Shown here: piece by piece, positions 7,550 to 13,255 of the stretch
Layout of the letters: each line of letters starts with the position of its first letter
Position numbering within the stretch: the first letter of the stretch is position 1
NCBI GenBank assembly: GCA_001775475.1
Contig: MEWW01000003.1
Location: forward strand, 1 to 42,048
DNA length: 42,048 nucleotides
Direction: 5' to 3'
Origin: Candidatus Adlerbacteria bacterium RIFCSPHIGHO2_12_FULL_53_18
GTDB lineage: Bacteria; Patescibacteriota; Minisyncoccia; Phycocordibacterales; SBAW01
The notes under the pieces: model-generated
What the model saw: the letters and a program-made list of their open reading frames with translations, nothing else
Databases searched by the model: none
What the model was told of the DNA's origin: nothing
Position numbers and translations under genes: made by a program

Positions 7550-7584
7550 AGGCCCGCTCCTCTTTTGGGGCGGGCCTTTGTTTT
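7550..7584 (+). terminator. Intrinsic terminator of the beta-solenoid gene
   Basis: The stem AGGCCCGC (7550-7557) pairs with GCGGGCCT (7570-7577) and is followed by a T-rich tract to 7584. Confidence 0.85.
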
Positions 7585-7663
7585 ATCTCAAATTTCCCTT
7601 CTTATACTTAAACACCGTCTGCTTGCTCTTAAGGTGCATTTATCCACAATTTCCCGAAAGGTG

Positions 7664-7669
7664 TATAAT
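7664..7669 (+). promoter_or_regulatory. -10 box TATAAT of the structured RNA
   Basis: A consensus TATAAT without a convincing -35 box lies just upstream of the structured region; transcription would begin near 7676. Confidence 0.55.
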
Positions 7670-7675
7670 AGCAGT

Positions 7676-7972
7676 AGAGGGCTATTATCAGGCCGTACTT
7701 TGAGTTTAAACACCTGCTTATAAAGCAAGGGGAGGACCAACGCCTACGGGCGCCTCGCGTTTGTGGACGTAAACCACACGTGTTGCAGACGATAACTGCA
7801 CGTGGCACAAACCACGTATGTCGCTCCGGTATTTCAAGGCGTATTTGATGCCAGCGACCCGTTACCATTTGTGCTCTGGTAGACGCAAGATGTTCAGGAA
7901 CGCCTTCAGGTTAGACGAAATTAACCACTGACTACTCGGTGAGTGATTTCTTCGAAGCTGAGGCGTTTTTTA
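7676..7972 (+). ncRNA. Candidate ~300-nt structured RNA gene with its own promoter and terminator
   Basis: No open frame fits this stretch, but consecutive helices can be drawn: TGCTT/AAGCA with loop ATA near 7711; GTGG/CCAC (7763-7766, 7774-7777); CACGT plus GCAG with CTGC plus ACGTG (7777-7788, 7796-7804); GTCGCT/AGCGAC (7820-7825, 7853-7858) enclosing GGCGT/ATGCC (7838-7842, 7848-7852); and a terminal helix AACGCCTTCAG (7899-7909) with CTGAGGCGTT (7958-7967) enclosing small hairpins and ending in six T. The pattern of promoter, multi-helix body and terminator suggests an independent RNA upstream of the recombinase genes. It lacks the conserved motifs I know for tmRNA, RNase P RNA, SRP RNA or 6S RNA. 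Confidence 0.55.
7899..7971 (+). terminator. Branched terminator helix closing the structured RNA
   Basis: A 10-bp helix with one bulge (7899-7909 with 7958-7967) encloses GGTTA/TAACC (7909-7913, 7922-7926) and ACTC/GAGT hairpins and is followed by TTTTTT (7966-7971). Confidence 0.55.
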
Positions 7973-8007
7973 AAGACGTCTAGTTATCTACTTAAAGTGC
8001 AGTGTAA

Positions 8008-8045
8008 GCGCGATGGGCTCGAAACCCATATACCCTTTGTCGCGC
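8008..8045 (+). promoter_or_regulatory. Hairpin in the leader of the small recombinase gene
   Basis: GCGCGA (8008-8013) pairs with TCGCGC (8040-8045); inside, ATGGG (8013-8017) pairs with CCCAT (8025-8029) around the loop CTCGAAA, which resembles a tRNA T-arm. It ends 13 bases before the ATG at 8059 and could control translation or be a recombinase binding site. Confidence 0.45.
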
Positions 8046-8058
8046 ACGGTTAATTGTT

Positions 8059-8550
8059 ATGAAGAAGCAAAGTAAGAGAGAAGAGGTTACCGTCGGTATT
8101 ATCTATGTACGCACCAGTGCAGATGAAGACGGATTATTAGACCTTGAAGAGCAGGAACGTATATGTAGAGAGTATTGTGAAAAAAAAGACATCAAGGTGG
8201 CGCGTGTCTTTCGAGATGAAAATGCGTCGGCAAACAATATTTATCGTCCGGGTCTCATAGAGGCGGTGACCTATTGCGACAATCATTATGTCGATTTGTT
8301 GATTACCTCTCACCCTGACCGCTTTGCACGAAACGCTACAGCTTGTGAGTTACTGGAGCTAGCTTTGGGGCGAACTGGTGTCTTTGTACTCTACGCGATA
8401 GACGACAAAGTAGAGGAGACTGCAGACGGTTGGCTCTCTACTGCAATGAAAGCAATGTTCGCAGAATACTCTTCCAGAATACAAAGCGAGAGAATAAGGC
8501 AAGCAATACCACTTAGGAGATGGCCTAAAGAAAAGGGCACAGACGCTTAA
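8059..8550 (+). CDS. Small serine recombinase, catalytic domain only
   Basis: The 163-aa product is a resolvase/invertase catalytic domain. The nucleophile is Ser20 in IYVRTS, and the conserved HPDRFARNA segment and the E-helix region (AMFAEYSSRIQSERIRQA) are present. The protein ends where a DNA-binding domain would begin; no helix-turn-helix or 'Recombinase' domain follows. It may act with the large recombinase at 8775, modulate it, or be a shortened relic that remains open. It begins the group 8059/8554/8775, with 3 bases between its stop and the 57-aa gene. No strong Shine-Dalgarno is visible, and the leader carries a hairpin. Confidence 0.8.
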   Translation: MKKQSKREEVTVGIIYVRTSADEDGLLDLEEQERICREYCEKKDIKVARVFRDENASANNIYRPGLIEAVTYCDNHYVDLLITSHPDRFARNATACELLELALGRTGVFVLYAIDDKVEETADGWLSTAMKAMFAEYSSRIQSERIRQAIPLRRWPKEKGTDA

Positions 8551-8553
8551 CCT

Positions 8554-8727
8554 ATGCCCGCTAACTCAAAGCTCATCCTTACGTTTATCCAGCAACAGAT
8601 GGTCACCCTCTTTAGCGGGGGTGACGGTCTGTGCGTTGATTACTGCTTTATAGACTCGCCAGAGGGCCAGGAACGCCTAAATAGAGCGTTTGACCGCCTG
8701 TTTAACGAGCTTACAAGACGTAGCTAG
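8554..8727 (+). CDS. 57-aa hypothetical protein between two serine recombinases
   Basis: A short frame starting at ATG 8554, 3 bases after the preceding stop, encodes MPANSKLILTFIQQQMVTLF and continues to ELTRRS at a TAG (8725-8727). It is predicted mostly helical, with a Gly/Asp/Cys turn in the middle (SGGDGLCVDYCFIDSPEGQ). It is below usual size cut-offs, but its tight packing between two recombinase genes on the same strand and its regular composition support a real gene. A recombination directionality factor or a recombinase cofactor is one possibility; nothing in the sequence proves it. Confidence 0.55.
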   Translation: MPANSKLILTFIQQQMVTLFSGGDGLCVDYCFIDSPEGQERLNRAFDRLFNELTRRS

Positions 8728-8774
8728 CTCAGAGATGGTAAGTGACTTATTAACGCATAGTAAAATAAAAACAT

Positions 8775-10520
8775 ATGACCACTCCTACAGGAATTACAGC
8801 AGGGCCCCGCTTAATTGCTTACTACGGGCGCGTCTCAACTTCACTTCAGGAGGACCAAAAGACTATAGATAACCAATGGATGGAGCTCAATGAACTTGCA
8901 GAAAAACTCTACGGAAAAGACGGCTACATAGTTGTGCGTAAGTATGCAGATGAGGGATGGTCCGGCGATATATTGGCCCGACCGTACTTAGACCAGTTGC
9001 GACAAGATGCAAGAGCGGGACTTTGGGACATCGTGTTCATCTATGACCCCGACCGGCTCGCCCGTCGATACTCATACCAAGAACTCGTACTGGACGAGCT
9101 ACGAGAGGCAGGCAAAGAGGTTCACTTCAAGACAAGGCAAGCTCCTAAGGACCCTATGGAGAAAATCCTCTACGGCGTACATGGCCTTTTTTCGGAGTAT
9201 GAGCGAATGAAGATAGCGGAGCGTTTCCGCATCGGTAAACTTCGCAAGGCCCGGAGCGGCCATATAGTCTTGAGTGATGCGTTGTATGGCTACACACTCG
9301 TACGCAAACAAGGTAAGCCTGCGGACGCCGACTTTATAGAGACGCATTACATTATAAATGAGGTGGAGGCCCGTGTCGTAAGAATGATTTTCGACTGGGT
9401 CGGCAATCACAAGCTGTCTCTGCGTAAGATTGTGCGGCGTTTGCAGGAACTCGGTATACGTCCCCGCAAGAGCAAAAGGGGAGTGTGGAACACCTCTACC
9501 CTCTCCTCGATGCTGAGGAATGAGACACATATAGGCAAAGGTCACTACGGAGCGTCATATGCAACAGTACCCAAGAAGCCGTTCAAAAAAGAAAGGTACC
9601 AAAAGGTAAGGAAGACAAGCCGGCAGATGAAGCCCAAAGAGGAGTGGATTATCATACCAACCCCCGCCCTTCTTGAAGGCGAGGAAGGTAAGGCATTGTT
9701 TGAGCGCGTACAACGTCAGCTTAGAGACAACTACGAGACCTCTAAACGCAACAAAAAGAACCACTACCTCCTTGCCGAAAGGCTACGTTGTTCTTGTGGT
9801 TGCACTCGCACAGGCGAAGGACCACAAAAAGGTAAATACCTCTATTATAGGTGTTCAAATCGTGTTAAAAACCACCCTCTACCACCCACATGCTTTGAGA
9901 AAGGCATTAGTGTACCCATTGCAGACGAGAAGATTTGGGGAAAACTTACACAACTCATGAGCTCAAAGGAGTTAATCTTGCAGCAAGTAGAACGTTGGGC
10001 GACACAAAATAAAAATGAAGCCAAAACCTCGCTTGTTAATACAGACACGTTAAGGAAGGAAATCTCCAAGCTTAAGAAGCAGGAAACTCGTTACGATGAA
10101 GCATACGGTAAGGGGGTGTTCACTCTCGCCAAACTGCAGGAGTTAGTTAAGCCGGTAAAGGATAAGGTTGCCGAGCTTGAGAGCCAGATTGTTCAAGACC
10201 GAAGCGCGGATAAGGGGCAAGGAGACAACTCAACTTTACTCCCCAGCGAGGTAGAGATGCTCAAACCGTCGAACCCTAGGCTCCTCAACGACTTGAGTTT
10301 TGAACAAAAACGCGAGATAGTGCTGGATGTCATAGACGGAATAGTAGGAGTGCCTGGAAAGCTCACGGTTAGTGGCTTTATACCGGTAATGCTGGTGTCT
10401 CCTTACCAATATGACTTCTCTTTCAGACATGAAGGCTCGTCAATAACAACTTATGTCAAGCTCAAAACTAGCGATAGGTATTGTAGGACTCCCGAACGTA
10501 GGAAAGTCCACCCTTTTTAA
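8775..10520 (+). CDS. Large serine recombinase (site-specific integrase)
   Basis: The 581-aa protein has the full large-serine-recombinase layout: resolvase catalytic domain with Ser21 in YYGRVSTSLQ and DPDRLARR, a 'Recombinase' domain (about 170-280), a zinc ribbon (C339, C341, C343, C360, C373), a coiled coil (about 415-470) and a C-terminal beta segment. Such enzymes integrate phages and integrative elements into a specific chromosomal attB and usually lie next to the attachment site. The last 22 codons lie inside the 5' end of ychF in another frame, so the C-terminal tail (about LKTSDRYCRTPERRKVHPF) is probably encoded by target DNA. This suggests that the right junction of the element lies around 10440-10520. 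Confidence 0.9.
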   Translation: MTTPTGITAGPRLIAYYGRVSTSLQEDQKTIDNQWMELNELAEKLYGKDGYIVVRKYADEGWSGDILARPYLDQLRQDARAGLWDIVFIYDPDRLARRYSYQELVLDELREAGKEVHFKTRQAPKDPMEKILYGVHGLFSEYERMKIAERFRIGKLRKARSGHIVLSDALYGYTLVRKQGKPADADFIETHYIINEVEARVVRMIFDWVGNHKLSLRKIVRRLQELGIRPRKSKRGVWNTSTLSSMLRNETHIGKGHYGASYATVPKKPFKKERYQKVRKTSRQMKPKEEWIIIPTPALLEGEEGKALFERVQRQLRDNYETSKRNKKNHYLLAERLRCSCGCTRTGEGPQKGKYLYYRCSNRVKNHPLPPTCFEKGISVPIADEKIWGKLTQLMSSKELILQQVERWATQNKNEAKTSLVNTDTLRKEISKLKKQETRYDEAYGKGVFTLAKLQELVKPVKDKVAELESQIVQDRSADKGQGDNSTLLPSEVEMLKPSNPRLLNDLSFEQKREIVLDVIDGIVGVPGKLTVSGFIPVMLVSPYQYDFSFRHEGSSITTYVKLKTSDRYCRTPERRKVHPF

Positions 10521-11397
10521 CGCGCTCACGAAAAAAAGCGTGCTGGTGGCAAACTACCCGTTTGCCACCATCGACCCCTCGGTCGGGGTGGTGGCAGTGC
10601 CGGATGAACGTAGAGAAAAACTTGCACAATTTTCTAACTCTAAAAAAGACATCCCTGCGGCGGTGGAGTTTGTTGATATTGCAGGATTAGTGAGGGGTGC
10701 GAGCGAGGGCGAGGGTTTGGGCAACCAGTTTTTGCAACATATCCGCGAGGTGGATGCTATCGCGCACGTGGTGCGTGTGTTTGACAACCCGAACATCTCT
10801 TCGGTACACACCCAGATTGACCCTCTGCATGATATAGAGCTTATTAACACGGAGTTACAGCTTGCTGATATAGAAAAGACAGAAAATCTTATCAGCAAAA
10901 AACCCGTGCTCTATGTCTTAAACAAAGAGGCGGGCGGCCACAACCTAGACGAGCTAAACGACGGCCGCTGGGAGCGGCTCATGGAATATTTGAAAGATAA
11001 AAAGTGGGTGATTGTTGATGCCCACGTAGAGAGCGAACTGCGGGAGCTTCATACCGACGACAAGCAACAGTTTAGGCAGGAGTATGGCGTGTTTGATGAC
11101 GGTATCAATGCGCTCATACGCAAAGGCTATGAACTTTTGGGATTAATCAGCTTTTTTACGACCGGCGAAGACGAAACTCGCGCATGGACGATAGTTAACG
11201 GCTCAATGGCGCCAAAAGCAGGCGCCGCCATCCACACCGACTTTGAAACAAAGTTTATCCGCGCCGAGGTTATTGAATGGCAAAAACTTTTAGAGGCCGG
11301 CTCGCGCGCCGCTGCACGGGAGAAAGGGTGGATCAGGACAGAAGGAAAGGAATACATTATAAAGGATGGAGATGTCATAGAATTTCTCCACGGGTAA
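10453..11397 (+). CDS. ychF: Redox-regulated ATPase/GTPase YchF, compact form
   Basis: The protein is an Obg-family P-loop NTPase that binds ribosomes. It has G1 GLPNVGKST (residues 12-20), switch II DIAGLVRGASEGEGLGNQFL (75-94), an NKxE-like motif VLNKEA and the C-terminal TGS domain (FFTTGEDETRAWTI... KDGDVIEFLHG). At 314 aa it is about 50 residues shorter than the usual 363: the helical coiled-coil insert between LADIEK (138-143) and PVLYVLNK (151-158) is absent. The start overlaps the recombinase by 68 bases in a different frame and has no Shine-Dalgarno, consistent with an element having inserted at the gene's 5' end and displaced its native upstream region. Confidence 0.92.
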   Translation: MSSSKLAIGIVGLPNVGKSTLFNALTKKSVLVANYPFATIDPSVGVVAVPDERREKLAQFSNSKKDIPAAVEFVDIAGLVRGASEGEGLGNQFLQHIREVDAIAHVVRVFDNPNISSVHTQIDPLHDIELINTELQLADIEKTENLISKKPVLYVLNKEAGGHNLDELNDGRWERLMEYLKDKKWVIVDAHVESELRELHTDDKQQFRQEYGVFDDGINALIRKGYELLGLISFFTTGEDETRAWTIVNGSMAPKAGAAIHTDFETKFIRAEVIEWQKLLEAGSRAAAREKGWIRTEGKEYIIKDGDVIEFLHG

Positions 11398-11406
11398 AAA
11401 GATTGC

Positions 11407-11431
11407 GGGCGGCGCGAGATACGCGCCACCC
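11407..11431. terminator. Hairpin between convergent genes
   Basis: A 10-bp stem with one G-T pair (11407-11416 with 11422-11431, loop AGATA) lies between ychF and the minus-strand gene ending at 11446. On the minus strand a T5 run follows about 10 bases later; on the plus strand no T-run follows. Confidence 0.5.
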
Positions 11432-11445
11432 ATTATTGAATGTGG

Positions 11446-11616
11446 TCATTGCCGCTGAGGTCGCCTCCGTTCGAGAAGGTTCATCTTCACGCCGGCGATC
11501 AGCATCGGTAGCAGGAAGAGAAACCCGATCCAGCTGCCGATTCGGTAAAGAAGAGTGATGTGCTCTTCGTGCTCATAGTCGCTGTGCCCGTCCGGGCCCA
11601 TTTTCATCTCGTGCAT
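11446..11616 (-). CDS. Small single-pass membrane protein
   Basis: The ATG at 11616 has GGGAGG at the proper distance, so the 56-aa form is chosen over the longer frame from 11697. The N-terminus is Met/His/Glu-rich (MHEMKMGPDGHSDYEHEEH), followed by one membrane span (LLYRIGSWIGFLFLLPMLIAGV) and a basic tail (KMNLLERRRPQRQ), which predicts a cytoplasmic C-terminus by the positive-inside rule. The His/Met/Glu-rich head might bind metal; this is speculation. It lies downstream of two other minus-strand small genes but behind their terminator. Confidence 0.6.
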   Translation of the reverse strand: MHEMKMGPDGHSDYEHEEHITLLYRIGSWIGFLFLLPMLIAGVKMNLLERRRPQRQ

Positions 11617-11661
11617 GAGATTATCCTCCCACGTGACTTTCCACCATGATACTAACATGAA

Positions 11662-11707
11662 GCTGGAAAAAGCGAACGCCCTGGGTGCGAGTTGCATCCA
11701 GGGCGTT
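11662..11707 (-). terminator. Intrinsic terminator, minus strand
   Basis: AACGCCCTGG and its perfect complement (11675-11684, 11698-11707) form a 10-bp stem, with CTTTTT following on the minus strand. It ends the transcript of the genes at 12187-11730. Confidence 0.75.
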
Positions 11708-11729
11708 AGAGGGCGGCAGGGAGAGCTGG

Positions 11730-11969
11730 CTAGCTCAAGCCCCGCGCGAGGAAGTGGAACGCACTCTCGATGAGAATGCGCTGCGCTTCCTCTGAATCAA
11801 TATGCTGCGACCCATGTGTGCGGCCCACCGGACCGACGACGATGGGCTCCTCGATGAACACGTAGGAACCGCGCGGCGGCAGGGCGTTCTTCGGTGGCAA
11901 ACTTGCGTTCGCCACCGTGATTGCCCCGAAAAGAGCGACCGCACCGGCCATGGTCAGTAATCTAAGCAC
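11730..11969 (-). CDS. Small secreted protein
   Basis: The 79-aa product starts at a GTG supported by AAGGAG 8-9 bases upstream. It has a signal peptide (about MLRLLTMAGAVALFGAITVANA), then a short mature part with Pro- and Gly-rich turns (LPPKNALPPRGSYVFIEEP, VVGPVGRTHGSQHIDSEEAQ) and a C-terminal helix. No family is recognised. It overlaps the end of the upstream gene by 16 bases, so the two are cotranscribed. Confidence 0.6.
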   Translation of the reverse strand: MLRLLTMAGAVALFGAITVANASLPPKNALPPRGSYVFIEEPIVVGPVGRTHGSQHIDSEEAQRILIESAFHFLARGLS

Positions 11970-12187
11970 GGCGCTTCTCCTTCTTTGAACAGAGGATGGG
12001 GCTTCTTTGCCTCCTCCCTCGTGGCGTGGTTTTCAACGATCTCTGTGGCAAGCTCGCGTGCGCTTGTCGGGTGAATATTGTAGTGGACAAGCGAACACGC
12101 GAGAAGTTCGGGAATTTGATCGCGCGGCAGGGTAGTGTTCTGAGCAAATTCTACCGCACGATCATAGGCTTGAAATATAGAACGCAT
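11954..12187 (-). CDS. Hypothetical 77-aa helical protein
   Basis: The promoter on this strand places transcription start near 12214, so the upstream ATG at 12223 lies in the -10 region and the ATG at 12187 is chosen. The product (MRSIFQAYDRAVEFAQNTT...) is predicted helical, with no signal peptide and no recognised family. Its Shine-Dalgarno GGGAG (12194-12198) sits at the edge of a perfect 7-bp hairpin (12188-12194 with 12203-12209) immediately before the start codon, which could gate ribosome access. Confidence 0.55.
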   Translation of the reverse strand: MRSIFQAYDRAVEFAQNTTLPRDQIPELLACSLVHYNIHPTSARELATEIVENHATREEAKKPHPLFKEGEAPCLDY

Positions 12188-12209
12188 GGGGGTCTCCCGA
12201 GTGACCCCC
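12188..12209 (-). promoter_or_regulatory. Hairpin covering the Shine-Dalgarno of the small-gene operon
   Basis: GGGGGTC and GACCCCC form a perfect 7-bp stem whose loop begins with the Shine-Dalgarno GGGAG, abutting the ATG at 12187. Translational control by this structure is inferred. Confidence 0.5.
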
Positions 12210-12221
12210 GTCCCGTTTTTC

Positions 12222-12250
12222 ATAATAGCATATTAGAGTATAAATGTCAA
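12222..12250 (-). promoter_or_regulatory. Sigma70-type promoter TTGACA-17-TATTAT, minus strand
   Basis: Read on the minus strand, a perfect -35 box (12250-12245) and the -10 box TATTAT (12227-12222) are 17 bases apart. It drives the small-gene operon 12187-11730. Confidence 0.85.
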
Positions 12251-12315
12251 TCTCTATCGCACAGGCCGAAATGTTGTACTATTTGTCTTGTATTCATTAA
12301 CTTTTCTCATTATCT

Positions 12316-13251
12316 ATGGACCGGCCAAAGACAACTCCGAAAGACTTCTTTTTGTGGGCAGGGGCGATGGTGACGCTCTACGTAGGTGTCGTATCACTCA
12401 TTACACTCCTCTTTAACTACATCAACTACACATTCCCCGACCCACTGCAGTACTACAGCGACCCATACTCGAGCGGCATCCCGTATGCGATGGCGTCACT
12501 TATCATCTTGACGCCCGTATTCATGGCGTTGATGCGCATCATCCGCCGCAACATTGCAAGAGATTCATCACGCGGCGAAATTTGGGTGCGGCGTTGGGCG
12601 CTGTTTTTAACCGTGTTTGTCGCGGGTACCACCATCGTTGTGGACCTCATTGTGCTTTTGACAACATTTCTCTCCGGCGAGTCTCTGACAACCGCCTTCT
12701 TGCTGAAAGTGTTGGTGGTGCTGCTTGTCGCGGGCGCGGGCTTTATGCATTTTCTTGCGGACATCTGGGGTTTTTGGACACGCAACCCAAGCCAGGCGCG
12801 TATGGTCAACTGGGGCGTCGGGGTTCTGGTACTCGCAACTATCGCGGCCGGCTTCTTTATTGTCGGTACACCGCAGGAGGCTCGCCTCTACCGCGTAGAT
12901 CAGCAGAAAGTCTATGACCTGCAAAATATCCAGAGCCAAATCGTAACGTATTGGCAGTATAAACAGATGCTGCCCTCGACGCTCGAGGAGCTCAACGACC
13001 CGCTCTACGGCACCACCGTGCCTCAAGACCCACAAACTGGCGAGTCCTACGGATACGAAAGGACCTCGCAAAGCTCATTCAAACTTTGCGCAGACTTCAA
13101 CAAGGAGTCTCGAGGCATCGGCACGAGTTATGCCGCACCTCTTGAACGCTACTCTGGCGAACAAAGCTGGGAGCATGTAACAGGGGAAGTATGTTTTGAC
13201 CGTACGATAGACCCAGAGCGTTACCCTCCTGTCACAAAGCCGATATTCTAG
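12316..13251 (+). CDS. DUF5671-like multi-pass membrane protein
   Basis: The 311-aa product has a DUF5671-like membrane domain: hydrophobic spans at about 13-35, 57-75, 93-117, 127-150 and 165-185, with the motif TTPKDFFLWAGAMVTLYV at the start. DUF5671 proteins are frequent in Parcubacteria and of unknown function. The soluble C-terminal part (about 190-311) with YDLQNIQSQIVTYWQYKQMLP and a PQDPQTGESYGYE loop resembles the globular domain of type II secretion pseudopilins. It may combine membrane anchoring with an extracytoplasmic pilin-like domain. It ends 4 bases before leuS, so they form one transcript. Confidence 0.7.
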   Translation: MDRPKTTPKDFFLWAGAMVTLYVGVVSLITLLFNYINYTFPDPLQYYSDPYSSGIPYAMASLIILTPVFMALMRIIRRNIARDSSRGEIWVRRWALFLTVFVAGTTIVVDLIVLLTTFLSGESLTTAFLLKVLVVLLVAGAGFMHFLADIWGFWTRNPSQARMVNWGVGVLVLATIAAGFFIVGTPQEARLYRVDQQKVYDLQNIQSQIVTYWQYKQMLPSTLEELNDPLYGTTVPQDPQTGESYGYERTSQSSFKLCADFNKESRGIGTSYAAPLERYSGEQSWEHVTGEVCFDRTIDPERYPPVTKPIF

Positions 13252-13255
13252 CTGA

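Noticed and set aside
8008-8045. tRNA gene suggested by the T-arm-like hairpin
   Set aside because: There is no acceptor, D or anticodon arm in the expected places; only the T-arm resemblance exists.
7676-8058. tmRNA or RNase P RNA
   Set aside because: No ALAA-type tag sequence, no tRNA-like ends with CCA, and no P4-type GAGGAAAGTCC or ACAGAA motifs.
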